From NCBI RefSeq assembly GCF_003669015.1, contig NZ_CP033069.1:2304501-2368500 (forward strand): a stretch of DNA of 64,000 nucleotides, given 5' to 3'. Origin of the DNA: Acidovorax sp. 1608163. GTDB lineage: Bacteria; Pseudomonadota; Gammaproteobacteria; Burkholderiales; Burkholderiaceae_C. Each line of letters starts with the position of its first letter. Positions within the stretch are counted from its first letter, which is position 1. The notes beneath the pieces are model-generated. The model searched no databases, was not told the DNA's origin, and saw only the letters and a program-made list of their open reading frames with translations. This document shows, piece by piece, positions 26,733 to 34,864 of this stretch. Both the position numbers and the translations under genes were made by a program.

Positions 26733-26861
26733 TTACAACTTCACTTTTTTCGCTAATTGAACTACAACTAGTCTTCCGTTACAAGATGGCGAATCAATTG
26801 AATTGAGGCCATGCTGCGTAGTCAATAGACGATTTTTCAGAGCGTAGATAGTTACAACTTC
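26733..26861. repeat. Transposon end repeats (putative TnsB binding sites)
   Basis: TTACAACTTC occurs at 26733-26742 and 26852-26861, with the related CTACAACTAG at 26762 and GTTACAAGAT at 26778. All have the same orientation, in the gap between the transposase start and the first core gene. Ends of Tn7-like elements carry such arrays of transposase sites. The exact terminus is not proven; an ACA suitable for a TGT...ACA end is at 26854-26856. Confidence 0.5.
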
Positions 26862-26877
26862 TGTTTAGTAAACGGAA
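26859..26877. promoter_or_regulatory. 19-bp near-perfect palindrome upstream of the SDR gene
   Basis: TTCTGTTTAGTAAACGGAA has 9-bp arms with one mismatch around a central G. It lies about 90 bp before the SDR start, where a repressor or activator site is expected. It also abuts the predicted transposon end, so it could be the target site region. The cognate regulator is unknown. Confidence 0.5.
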
Positions 26878-26966
26878 GCTTGCGATTGCATGCAGTCTGC
26901 CTCCTTCGCTCCTGTGCTGCATTCCAGACTCCTGTACGCGCTATTCAGCCGCTACCATCCACGCCC

Positions 26967-27779
26967 ATGAACCTTACCAGCCCAGCACCTTCCGTCGCGT
27001 CTTCCGTCCACTTCGGCCATCAAGGCCGTGTTTGTATCGTCACGGGCGGTGCGCAAGGGATTGGCGAAGCCTGTGTGCGCCGCTTTGCCGCAGAAGGCGC
27101 CAAACCCGTCATCGTGGATGTGGACGACGCCCGTGGCCACGCTTTGGCGCAGGCGCTGGGCGCGCTGTATGTGCGCTGCGATGTGGGTGACAAGGCGCAG
27201 GTGGACGCTTTGGTGGCGCAGGTGCTTGCTGCCTACGGACGCATCGATGTGCTGGTGAACAACGCGGGCATCTTCCGCGCGGCAGATTTTCTGGAGGTGA
27301 CCGAAGAAGACTTCGATGCGGTGCTTCGGGTCAACCTCAAGGGGTCATTCCTGGTGGGCCAGGCGGTGGCGCGGGCCATGGCGGCACACAATGGCAGCCG
27401 CGGTGGCGGCGCCATCGTCAACATGAGTTCGGTCAATGGCGTGCTGGCCATTCCCAGCATCTCCAGCTACAACGTGAGCAAAGGGGGTGTGAACCAGCTC
27501 ACTCGCGTGATGGCGTTGGCGCTGGCGGACAAGAACATCCGTGTGAACGCCGTGGCCCCAGGCACCATCGCCACGGAGCTGGCCGCCAAGGCGGTGCTGA
27601 CCAGTGATGAGGCCAAAAGCAAGATCATGAGCCGCACCCCCATGAAGCGGCTGGGCGAGCCTTCGGAGATTGCCGATGTGGTGGCCTGGCTGGCCAGCGA
27701 TGCCGCAAGCTACGTCACCGGCGAAATCGTGACGGTGGACGGCGGCCGCATGACGCTGAACTACACCGTGCCCGTGTGA
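26967..27779 (+). CDS. SDR family NAD(P)-dependent oxidoreductase
   Basis: The ATG at 26967 is chosen over an upstream in-frame TTG because the classical SDR core then begins after a short N-terminal tail. Visible motifs are VTGGAQGIGE (cofactor-binding TGxxxGxG), the NNAG motif, a catalytic Ser in NMSSVNG, and YNVSK with the catalytic Tyr and Lys. The ending VTGEIVTVDGG is standard for the family. The product is a soluble tetrameric dehydrogenase of about 270 residues; the alcohol or ketone substrate is not predictable. It is the first core-type gene after the island and is convergent with the MATE gene. Confidence 0.88.
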   Translation: MNLTSPAPSVASSVHFGHQGRVCIVTGGAQGIGEACVRRFAAEGAKPVIVDVDDARGHALAQALGALYVRCDVGDKAQVDALVAQVLAAYGRIDVLVNNAGIFRAADFLEVTEEDFDAVLRVNLKGSFLVGQAVARAMAAHNGSRGGGAIVNMSSVNGVLAIPSISSYNVSKGGVNQLTRVMALALADKNIRVNAVAPGTIATELAAKAVLTSDEAKSKIMSRTPMKRLGEPSEIADVVAWLASDAASYVTGEIVTVDGGRMTLNYTVPV

Positions 27780-27814
27780 AACGGTGGGCGTCGTAGGTCG
27801 GTAGTTACTATGGT

Positions 27815-27860
27815 ATTGATAGCTGCTAGCGCTTATTGATAAAGCGCTAGCGCCCAATTT
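27815..27860. repeat. Dispersed intergenic repeat, copy 1
   Basis: Contains GATAGCTGCTAGCGCTTAT followed by an inverted half AAAGCGCTAGCGCC, which can form a stem. It lies between the convergent SDR and MATE genes and may act as a two-way terminator. Related copies are at 32668, 46319, 48824 and 52987. Confidence 0.7.
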
Positions 27861-27869
27861 CTTTCAATA

Positions 27870-29276
27870 TCATGCTTGCGCCACATGCCGCAGCAGCCCT
27901 GACATGCTGCGTGGCCACCCCACCCGGCCAAACCAGGCGCCACCCGCAATCGCCCAGGCGTTGACCAGCCCGTAGAGCACCAACGCCACGCCCTGCGCAG
28001 CGAAAACGGCCTGCAAGCCGCCGCCCCAGCGCAAGGCCAGCCCACCACCGGCCACGGCCACGGCGAGGCGCGCGATGTTGCCGATCACAGGCCACATCAG
28101 GCGCCCTGCCCCTTGCGAGGCAAAGTACAGCACCAGGCCCAGCCCGAAAAAGCCATACACCGGGCCCACCGTGCGCAGATAGAGCGCGCCGGATTCGAGC
28201 ATGGCCGGGTCGCTGTTGAACAGCCGCAGCCAGGTGGCTGGATACGTGGCTGCCCACAATCCGATGGCCTCGGCCATGGCAAAGGCCATCGCAGCACCGA
28301 TCCAGGTGGCGCGCAGGGCGCGCTCGCGCTGGCCGGCTCCGATGCACGTGCCCACCATGGCCACCAGCGGGGCACCCAGGCCAAACACCAGGGGTACCAG
28401 CAGGTATTCCAGCCGCGACGCCGTGCCATAGCCTGCGATGGCTGCCGTGCCAAAACCGCCCACCAGCGCCGTTGTCACGCCAATCGCCAGGTTGGTCGCC
28501 ACGGTGGAGGCGGTGCCCACCAGACCCACGCGCAGGATGTCCTTGAACAGCGCCCAGCGAAAGCGGATGTGGGCCAGTGATGGCCGAAGTAGGCTGCGCG
28601 GCGACCAGAGGTAGGCTGCCAGCACCACACTGCCCACCGCGTAGTACGCCATCAGTGCCAGCGCACCGCCCGCAATGCCCATGCCCGGCAGCGGCCCCCA
28701 GCCAAAGATGAGCAAGGGCGACAGCGGCACCAGGACAAAGGCGCCCAGCACCGTCACATACGCAGGCACGGCCATGTTGCCCGTGCCGCGGATCACGGCC
28801 GATAGGGTGTTGAACAGCCAGACCAGCACTGCGCCCGCGAACACCCAGTTGGAATACACCAGTGCGGCCTCCAGCGCCCCACCTGTGCCGCCCATGCGGG
28901 CGTAGAGCCAGCGCCCTCCTCCGACCACGCCTACGGTGAAAACGAGCGCAAACACCGCCGCTATCACCAGTGCGTGCAGCACCAGCGCATCGGCATCCTG
29001 GCGCCGGCGGGCGCCCAGCGCGCGCGCAATCGCCGATGCGATGCCGCCGCCCATGGCGCCTGCGGACGTCATCTGCATCAGCATGACCACCGGAAACACC
29101 AGCGCCATACCCGCCAAGGCGTCCGTGCCCAGCTGGCCCACGAAGTAGGTCTCGATGAGCCCGACGCCAGCTTGCGCCAGCATCACCAGCACATTGGGAG
29201 CCGCCAGCCGCAGCAGCGTGGGCGCGATGGGCGCCTCCAGCAGCATGCGGGTGCGCGGGTTCAGGGCCTCGGTCAT
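27870..29276 (-). CDS. MATE family efflux transporter
   Basis: A 468-residue integral membrane protein with about 12 predicted membrane segments arranged as two MatE halves. The first half reads PIAPTLLRLAAPNVLVMLAQ, then ETYFVGQLGTDALAGMAL and AIARALGAR; the second half repeats the GxxA-type wording (TALVGGFGTAAIAGYGTASRLEYL). MATE proteins export cationic drugs or metabolites using Na+ or H+ gradients. The start overlaps the end of the MaoC gene by four bases, so the pair is co-transcribed. Longer frames on the same strand are shadows. Confidence 0.9.
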   Translation of the reverse strand: MTEALNPRTRMLLEAPIAPTLLRLAAPNVLVMLAQAGVGLIETYFVGQLGTDALAGMALVFPVVMLMQMTSAGAMGGGIASAIARALGARRRQDADALVLHALVIAAVFALVFTVGVVGGGRWLYARMGGTGGALEAALVYSNWVFAGAVLVWLFNTLSAVIRGTGNMAVPAYVTVLGAFVLVPLSPLLIFGWGPLPGMGIAGGALALMAYYAVGSVVLAAYLWSPRSLLRPSLAHIRFRWALFKDILRVGLVGTASTVATNLAIGVTTALVGGFGTAAIAGYGTASRLEYLLVPLVFGLGAPLVAMVGTCIGAGQRERALRATWIGAAMAFAMAEAIGLWAATYPATWLRLFNSDPAMLESGALYLRTVGPVYGFFGLGLVLYFASQGAGRLMWPVIGNIARLAVAVAGGGLALRWGGGLQAVFAAQGVALVLYGLVNAWAIAGGAWFGRVGWPRSMSGLLRHVAQA

Positions 29277-29740
29277 GGGGCCCCCGCGCCATCGGCTGCG
29301 GGCTTGCGCGGCACCACGATGCGCACGGTGGACAGCTGCAGCACATCGCCATGCTGGTTGCGGGTTTCGCTGCGCACGGTGACCATGCCGCGGTCGGGTT
29401 TGGATTTAGAGGGTTGGATTTGCACAACCTCGCTCACCACATGCAGCACATCTGTGGCGCGCGTGGGGCGGGGCCAGCTCAGCTCGCCCCCTGCTCCGAT
29501 GATGCCGCCCGCAATGGGCAGGCCGCTCGTCACTTGCAGGCGCATGGTCACGGCGGCGGTGTGCCAGCCGCTAGCGGCCAGCCCGCCAAACAGTGTGGCG
29601 CGGCCCGCCGCTTCGTCGAGGTGAAAGGGTTGCGGATCAAACTGCGCGGCGAACGCCTTGATCTGGCCCTCGTCCATGGCGTGTTCGCCGCTGGTGAACT
29701 GGTTGCCAACGGCAAGATCGTCCAGGTACAGCGGTTGTGA
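29273..29740 (-). CDS. MaoC-like hot-dog dehydratase
   Basis: The start at 29740 (MSQPLYLDDLAVGNQFTSGEH) is preferred because MaoC domains begin in this way; an in-frame start at 29782 adds 14 Ala-rich residues. The core has FAAQFDPQPFHLDEAAG, with the hydratase-type Asp and His, and a GLAASGWHTA loop, giving a single hot-dog domain of about 155 residues. Members hydrate enoyl-CoA thioesters. It is encoded upstream of the MATE gene with overlap. Confidence 0.85.
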   Translation of the reverse strand, partial: SQPLYLDDLAVGNQFTSGEHAMDEGQIKAFAAQFDPQPFHLDEAAGRATLFGGLAASGWHTAAVTMRLQVTSGLPIAGGIIGAGGELSWPRPTRATDVLHVVSEVVQIQPSKSKPDRGMVTVRSETRNQHGDVLQLSTVRIVVPRKPAADGAGAP

Positions 29741-29824
29741 CATTTCAGGCGATGCGGCGGCTGCCGCCAGGTGGGAAGTCATGGCAGGTTGCTTTCGGCG
29801 GTGGAGAAAATGAAGTGTGTCGGG

Positions 29825-31102
29825 TCAGGCGGCGGCAGGCGCCGTGCTGCGCGCCAGCAGTGCTTCTCGGATGGGCAGGTTCACCAGGGCAGCCCCGGCA
29901 GCCAGCGCGATGTCGATGTACCAGACCCAGTCATAGCTGCCCGTGGCCTGGAACACACTGCCGCCCAGGTAGGCACCCAGAAAACCACCGATCTGGTGCG
30001 ACAGCATCACGATGCCAAACAGCATGGCCATATTGGCCGTGCCAAACATCTTGGCCACCAGCCCCACCGTGGGCGGGACTGTAGAGAGAAAGGTCACCCC
30101 CATCACGGCGGCAAAAATCATCACCACCGCCGGTGTTTTGGGCGCAAAAAGGAAGACCAGCACCGCCACGCCACGCGTCGCATACAGCAGCGAGAGCAGC
30201 GACTTCATGCGCCAGCGCCCTACCGCCCAGCCCATGCCCAGGCTGCCAATGATGTTGAACAGACCAATCACCGCCAGGGCCCAGCCGCCCACTTCAGGGG
30301 GCAGCCCGCAGGCGGCAATCACGCCGGGCAAGTGGGTGGCCAGGAAGGCCACATGAAAACCACACACCAAGAAACCCACCGCCAGATAGCGGTAACTGGG
30401 GGTGGCCAGCGCCTGGGCCACGGCCTCGCGGGCCGTCAGTGCCTTTTGGCCGGATGCCGCTGCGGCCTGCGCTGCGAGCGCATTGGAATTCCCCTTGAGC
30501 GCCCACACCGCGGGCAATGCCAGCAGCACCATCACCCCCAGCCACTGCATGGCGCTGGCCCAGCCCACGGCCGCCGTCAGGCTGATGGCGATGGGCGCCA
30601 TGACGAACTGGCCAAACGAGCCGCCCGCGTTGACGATACCGCTGGCAAGGCCCCGTTGGTGCGCGGGCACCAGCCGTGCCGTGGCCGCCATCAGCACGGA
30701 GGGGCCGGCCATCCCTGCCCCACCCGCTGCGAGCACGCCGATCGCAAAAATCAGGCCCCAGGTGCTGGTCATGTAGGGGGTGATGAACGTGCCCAGTGCC
30801 ACCAGCGCCACACCCAGCAGAATGACCCGGCCGGTGCCAATGCGGTCGGCCACTGCTCCCGCAAAAGGCTGCGTCAGGCCCCACCAGAGCTGGCCGAATG
30901 CAAACGCCAGGCTGATGCTGCCAATGCCCAGTGCGGTGGAGGTGTTCAGCGCCGAAAGGAACAGCCCCATGGTCTGCCGCGTGCCCATGGTCAGTGCGAA
31001 GGTGCCTGCCGCAGCCAGCAGCACAAGCCACAGTGCCAGCGGCGCGGTGGCGCTGGCTTGGGGGCCGGCCTGGGCGGCAGCGTTGTGCGTTTTATTCGTC
31101 AT
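29825..31102 (-). CDS. MFS transporter
   Basis: Start taken at 31102 (MTNKTHNAAAQAG), ten bases inside the end of the marR-type gene. About 12 hydrophobic segments are visible. The loop 2-3 motif ADRIGTGRVILLG is present, as is the QRGLASGIVNAGGSFGQF segment of oxalate/formate-antiporter-like MFS proteins. Substrate unknown. Overlap with the MarR gene makes co-transcription and regulation by that repressor likely. Confidence 0.88.
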   Translation of the reverse strand: MTNKTHNAAAQAGPQASATAPLALWLVLLAAAGTFALTMGTRQTMGLFLSALNTSTALGIGSISLAFAFGQLWWGLTQPFAGAVADRIGTGRVILLGVALVALGTFITPYMTSTWGLIFAIGVLAAGGAGMAGPSVLMAATARLVPAHQRGLASGIVNAGGSFGQFVMAPIAISLTAAVGWASAMQWLGVMVLLALPAVWALKGNSNALAAQAAAASGQKALTAREAVAQALATPSYRYLAVGFLVCGFHVAFLATHLPGVIAACGLPPEVGGWALAVIGLFNIIGSLGMGWAVGRWRMKSLLSLLYATRGVAVLVFLFAPKTPAVVMIFAAVMGVTFLSTVPPTVGLVAKMFGTANMAMLFGIVMLSHQIGGFLGAYLGGSVFQATGSYDWVWYIDIALAAGAALVNLPIREALLARSTAPAAA

Positions 31103-31592
31103 GACCAGCCTCCTGGGCAGGCAGCGCCGCCAGCAGCGCGAGTGAATCATCGACCAGCGCATGCAACGCCATCACGCGCTCCGCACCCAGGGCGCTGTTC
31201 AACGCCAGTTGCGCGGCTTTCCAATGGCGCTGTGCTTGCGCACGTTTGTCGCGGCCGGCGTCTGTGATGTGTACCAGGCGGCTGCGGGCATCGGCACCGG
31301 CCTCCAGCGTCACCCACCCCGCGTCCACCAGGGGGCGCAGGTTGCGCGTCAGCGTGGAGGCATCCATCTTCATGGCCACAGCCAGATCGCTGGGGCGAAT
31401 GGGGCCCAGCTTGAGCACATGCGACAGCAGCGAATACTGCGTGGTCTTGAGATCGCACTTCGCCATTTCGATGTCGTAATGGTTGGCGACGCGGCGCATC
31501 AGTTGGCGCAGCTTGAAGTTGGTACACCCCTGCGGCCCCCCCGCCAAAGCGGGGGAAGCAACAGGTTCGCGGAGGGTGGTGTCGGCTTGCAT
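31092..31592 (-). CDS. MarR family transcriptional regulator
   Basis: The ATG at 31592 is used; the open frame upstream of it is not protein-like. The winged-helix domain is clear: YSLLSHVLKLGPIRPSDLAVAMKMDASTLTRNLRPLVDAGWV, followed by the wing residues DARSRLVHITDAG. The dimerisation helices are at both ends. It is divergent from the PaaI thioesterase gene. Tandem 14-bp dyads at 31600-31628 directly upstream are its likely operators, so it probably represses itself, the MFS gene and the divergent genes. Confidence 0.9.
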   Translation of the reverse strand: MQADTTLREPVASPALAGGPQGCTNFKLRQLMRRVANHYDIEMAKCDLKTTQYSLLSHVLKLGPIRPSDLAVAMKMDASTLTRNLRPLVDAGWVTLEAGADARSRLVHITDAGRDKRAQAQRHWKAAQLALNSALGAERVMALHALVDDSLALLAALPAQEAGHDE

Positions 31593-31599
31593 GGATTTA

Positions 31600-31628
31600 A
31601 TTGTATCTGCAATAATTGCATATGCAAT
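31600..31628. promoter_or_regulatory. Tandem MarR operator candidates
   Basis: ATTGCATATGCAAT (31615-31628) is a perfect palindrome. The preceding ATTGTATCTGCAAT (31600-31613) differs from it at two positions. They lie 15 bp apart in the divergent promoter region between the marR-type gene and the thioesterase gene. Confidence 0.72.
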
Positions 31629-31665
31629 ACTTTGATTTCCACCACACCACCCACCAGGAAACCCC

Positions 31666-32217
31666 ATGACCCAGCACAACCACCTTGAACACTGGCTTGC
31701 GCAAGAACGCGACATCCTCGCCACGCTGGACGCAGGCCCCGGCCCCGGGGTGGCCCGGCGCGACCAGATCGCCCACCTGAACGGCCTGGAGCAAATGCAG
31801 GCCATGCTGCGGGGCGAGTTGCCTTATGCTGCCATCGCCAAGACGCTGGACTTTTTGATTGTGGAAGTGGGTGAAGGCACGGCCATCTTTCAGGGCACAC
31901 CGCGCCTGGAGCACCTCAACCCCATGGGCACGGTGCACGGCGGCTGGTTTGCCACCCTGCTCGACTCTGCTCTCGGCTGTGCCATCCACACCCGCATGGA
32001 GCCAGGGCGCGGTTACACCACGGCCGAGCTGGGCATCAACCTGGTCAAAGCCATCACGCCCAAGGTGCAGCGCGTGCGTGCCGAAGGCCGCGTGATCCAC
32101 TGCGGGCGCCAACTGGCCACGGCCGAGGCGCGCCTGGTGGGGCCAGATGGCACGCTCTACGCTCACGCCACCACCACCTGCTTGGTTTTTGACTTGCCTG
32201 CACAATCGAAGGGATGA
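31666..32217 (+). CDS. PaaI family hot-dog thioesterase
   Basis: A 183-residue protein. The N-terminal helical part is followed by the PaaI signature [23 protein letters not shown], with the catalytic HGG and a downstream Asp, and by a strand region [15 protein letters not shown]. It probably hydrolyses an aromatic or short-chain acyl-CoA. The stop overlaps the start of gloA by four bases, forming a two-gene operon divergent from the MarR-MFS operon. Confidence 0.88.
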   Translation: MTQHNHLEHWLAQERDILATLDAGPGPGVARRDQIAHLNGLEQMQAMLRGELPYAAIAKTLDFLIVEVGEGTAIFQGTPRLEHLNPMGTVHGGWFATLLDSALGCAIHTRMEPGRGYTTAELGINLVKAITPKVQRVRAEGRVIHCGRQLATAEARLVGPDGTLYAHATTTCLVFDLPAQSKG

Positions 32218-32627
32218 AATTCCTTCACACGATGCTGCGCGTTGGCAACCTTCAACGCTCGATTGACTTCTACACCCAGGTGCTGGGCATGCAACTGCTG
32301 CGCCAGTCCGAAAACCCCGAGTACAAATACTCGCTGGCCTTTTTGGGCTTTGAGGGCGGCAACCCCGCACAGGCCGAGATCGAGCTGACCTACAACTGGG
32401 GCGTGGAAAGCTATGAGATGGGCACAGCTTATGGCCACATCGCACTGGGTGTGCCAGACGCGTATGCCGCGTGTGAAAAGATCCGGGCCTCTGGCGGAAA
32501 CGTGACGCGCGAAGCGGGCCCGGTCAAAGGCGGCACCACCGTGATCGCGTTTGTGACGGACCCTGATGGCTACAAAATTGAGTTGATCCAGCGCGCCGAG
32601 GGTGCTGCAGGCGCTGGCTTGCGCTGA
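32214..32627 (+). CDS. gloA: Lactoylglutathione lyase (glyoxalase I)
   Basis: A 137-residue glyoxalase I. It begins [24 protein letters not shown]. The four metal ligands are visible: His in FLHTMLRV, Glu in AEIELTYNW, His in YGHIALGV and Glu in KIELIQR. The family isomerises the methylglyoxal-glutathione hemithioacetal to lactoylglutathione, and bacterial GloA of this length usually uses Ni2+. It follows the thioesterase with a four-base overlap, and a strong terminator comes ten bases after its stop. Confidence 0.95.
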   Translation: MKFLHTMLRVGNLQRSIDFYTQVLGMQLLRQSENPEYKYSLAFLGFEGGNPAQAEIELTYNWGVESYEMGTAYGHIALGVPDAYAACEKIRASGGNVTREAGPVKGGTTVIAFVTDPDGYKIELIQRAEGAAGAGLR

Positions 32628-32636
32628 AACAAAAAA

Positions 32637-32662
32637 GGGCGCCTGGGATAGGCGCCCTTTTT
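32637..32662 (+). terminator. Rho-independent terminator of gloA
   Basis: GGGCGCCT-GGGAT-AGGCGCCC forms an eight-base-pair GC stem followed by TTTTT, and is preceded by six A residues. It can work in both directions and closes the thioesterase-gloA operon. Confidence 0.88.
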
Positions 32663-32667
32663 GCTCT

Positions 32668-32716
32668 GTTTTTAGTAGCTGCTAGCGCTTATAGGGCGGG
32701 CGCTATATGCCGATTT
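32668..32716. repeat. Dispersed intergenic repeat, copy 2
   Basis: TAGTAGCTGCTAGCGCTTAT followed by a degraded inverted half GGGCGCTATATGCC. It sits directly after the gloA terminator and before the convergent isochorismatase gene. Same family as 27815-27860. Confidence 0.6.
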
Positions 32717-32752
32717 GGCTCAAAACCACTGGTGCAGTGGCTTGGGCTCAGC

Positions 32753-33357
32753 TCACTTCACCAGGCCCAGCACATCCTTGAAGTCCGGGTGCTCGCAGGT
32801 GCGCAGCCACTCAAATGCCACCATTTCGGTGGTCACCAGCTCTGCCCCGGCGCCCGCCAGGCGGTCGAATGCGGCATCGCGGTTGCGTTCGGTGCGCGAG
32901 CCGCAGGCATCGGTCACCACCCACACCTCGAATTCGTCTTCAATCAGGTCCAAAGCCGTTTGCAGCAGGCAGACATGGGCTTCGCAGCCCGCGATCACGA
33001 TGGTGCCGCGCTCTGGTGCTTGTTGGGCAGGCTTTTGCAGGTGTTTGGGCAGGCTGCGGGCATTGCCGCCTTGCTGCGGCTTGGCGGGGGGCGCAGCCAT
33101 TCGCCCAGGCCTTCTTCTGCCGCGCTGAAATGCATTTTGGCCAAGGTGCGGGCGCACAGGGCTCGCAACTGCGCATCGTTGGGGCCCAGGCGCGAGGGGT
33201 TTTGCTCGGTGCCCCACACCGGCACCTCCATGATTTGCGCCACTTGGGCCAGCAGGCGGGCATTGGCCAACACTGAGGGGCCTTCAAAGATGGCGGGCAT
33301 CAGGCGTTCCTGGTAGTCCACCAGCACCAATTGGGATTCTTCAGCGTCGAGCAGCAT
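32753..33357 (-). pseudogene. Isochorismatase family hydrolase, frame broken in a C6 run
   Basis: The N-terminal part from the ATG at 33357 (MLLDAEESQLVLVDYQERLMPAI, then WGTEQNPSRLG) runs into another frame. The C-terminal part (GTIVIAGCEAHVCLLQTALDLI, then VVTDACGSR) continues in a second frame. The join is at a run of six G (plus strand 33086-33091). Adding one base restores EWLRPPAKPQQGG and a full protein of about 200 residues. The catalytic triad is present across the two parts: Asp in LVLVDYQ, a Lys in the middle and Cys in AGCEAHVC. Such hydrolases cleave vinyl ethers or amides. The break may be a sequencing undercall. Confidence 0.82.
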
Positions 33358-33629
33358 GGTTGTATCGCCCCGGTGGCGTTGATTCATTGAAACAGGCGGC
33401 ATTGTCGCAGCAGCTGAGCCGTGCCGGGTGCTTGGGCTGCTGGCAGCGGTGGTTTTGGCCAAGGCGTCTTTGGGGCGCGACCTGCTGGATATCAATGCGA
33501 TGCAGGCGCCAGATTGCAAAAAAATGTCACCTGAGCGACAGCTGCCCCAGGGGGTAACGCCTGACTCAGGTCATGAATCACGGTTTTTACGGGCGGTTTT
33601 TTCACCTAACCGTGTTACCCTCCGCCCCC

Positions 33630-34217
33630 ATGTCCAAATGGCTTTGCTCACTTCTCATCGTTTTTGCCTCTGCGGCCCATGCGGCCCCGGTTGACGCAAA
33701 CTCCGACGAAATCGACCGCCTTTTGACCGATAAAGGCTTTTTCACCCAACTGGAACATGTGCGCCTGAGCATGGCAGACAAGGCGCACACCGTGGCAGAC
33801 CGTGCCTCGGACCTGGTGGTGAACGCCATGGGTTTCCTGGGCGTACCCTACAAACGGGGTGGCAACAGTGCCGAAACCGGGTTTGACTGCAGTGGTTTTG
33901 TGCGGGCCATGTACCAGCAAACCGTGGGCCTGATCTTGCCGCGCCGTGCAGACCAGCAGGCGGCTTCTACCGAAGTCATCGACAAGAAAGAGCTGCAGCC
34001 AGGCGATCTGGTGTTCTTCAACACCATGCGCCGCACCTTCAGCCACGTAGGCATCTACGTGGGTGACGGCAAGTTCATCCATTCACCCCGCAGCGGCTCG
34101 GAAGTGCGTGTGGAAGACATGCGCCAGACCTACTGGCAGCGCCGCTTCGATGGCGCCCGCCGCGTCACGCCATCGGCCGCCAACCAGTTTGCTGTGCAGG
34201 CCGACGACGGCAAGTAA
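33630..34217 (+). CDS. Secreted C40 (NlpC/P60) peptidase
   Basis: The ATG at 33630 gives a typical signal peptide (MSKWLCSLLIVFASAAHAA); an upstream in-frame ATG adds 19 residues without such a feature. The NlpC/P60 domain shows the catalytic Cys in TGFDCSGFVRAMY, His in FSHVGIYVGDG and a further polar residue in FIHSPRSGSEV. These are cell-wall endopeptidases cutting between D-Glu and diaminopimelate in peptide stems, acting in the periplasm. The gene is monocistronic. Confidence 0.9.
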   Translation: MSKWLCSLLIVFASAAHAAPVDANSDEIDRLLTDKGFFTQLEHVRLSMADKAHTVADRASDLVVNAMGFLGVPYKRGGNSAETGFDCSGFVRAMYQQTVGLILPRRADQQAASTEVIDKKELQPGDLVFFNTMRRTFSHVGIYVGDGKFIHSPRSGSEVRVEDMRQTYWQRRFDGARRVTPSAANQFAVQADDGK

Positions 34218-34265
34218 GCCAGCGCAGGCTTGCCGCCTTCGCAGCCCCATTTAGCGTGTTCGCTC

Positions 34266-34649
34266 TCAGGGCTTGATGTCCACGCTCGTGATGGTGGAAC
34301 GGATGGGGCCTCCGGTCACATTCACGGGGCGTGCTTCGGGGTTTTTCAATAGTGCTTTGGCTGCGGCCATGTCTTCCGTGTAACGGGCGCGGGCCTGTGC
34401 GTTGCAAGCCGTGCGCTCTGTCATCGCTGCTGCCTTGCACTCCTCCAAGCTGATCTTGAGCCCACCACCCGCTTCCCGTATGGCGGTTTGGTAGCGCTGT
34501 TGTGGCGTGGTGTCTTCCTGGGCGCCCCGCGCCAGAGAGGCGTCTTCCGCTGTCTGTGCATGCAGGGTGCCCATCGGTAGACACAGGGCCAAGGAGGCTG
34601 CCGCGCAAGCGAGGCCAGAGCGGCCCAGGGAAAAATCTCGATGCTTCAT
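34266..34649 (-). CDS. Hypothetical exported protein
   Basis: A 127-residue protein with a signal peptide (RSGLACAAASLALCLPMGTLHAQ) and a small mature domain rich in Ala, Glu and Arg. It contains two Cys (LEECKAAA and TACNAQAR) that could form a disulfide. No family function is known to me. It is convergent with the peptidase gene and divergent from the GlsB-like gene. Confidence 0.7.
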   Translation of the reverse strand: MKHRDFSLGRSGLACAAASLALCLPMGTLHAQTAEDASLARGAQEDTTPQQRYQTAIREAGGGLKISLEECKAAAMTERTACNAQARARYTEDMAAAKALLKNPEARPVNVTGGPIRSTITSVDIKP

Positions 34650-34864
34650 TCCAACTCCTTTTCATCAGACGCGTGCGGCCTGCACGCCATGGCTGCCATC
34701 ATCCTGCGTGGTGCAGCCTGGGCCTGCCAGCGTGTGGCTGTAGCGCGTGCCAGACAAGGCCTACCCGGCCGCATGGCATGGAGGCATGGATAGCGCAGTT
34801 GTCTGACAACCCGGGCCCTTCCCGGGCCTTACATTCCAGACTTTATTTTTTGAAAGAAATCTCC

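Larger units (their letters stand above)
21695..26861 (-). mobile_element. Tn7/Tn5053-like transposition module and predicted right end
   Basis: Three co-directional genes encode a TnsB/TniA-type DDE transposase, a TnsC/TniB-type AAA ATPase and a TniQ target-selection protein. They are in the standard B-C-Q order and markedly richer in A and T than the sequence on either side. Short repeated motifs with core TACAACT lie between the transposase start and the first core-chromosome gene, as expected for TnsB binding sites at an element end. No TnsA, resolvase or guide RNA locus is seen. The island to the left is the likely cargo; the left end was not found. Confidence 0.75.

Noticed and set aside
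26766..26775. CAACTAGTCT shared between the transposon end and the 16-bp repeats at 13576 and 14386
   Set aside because: Ten bases in common can arise by chance in a window of this size, and the flanking bases differ.
27847..29427. 526-codon frame overlapping the MATE gene on the same strand
   Set aside because: Gly/Arg/Ala-rich shadow; the frame ending at 27870 has the MATE membrane pattern.
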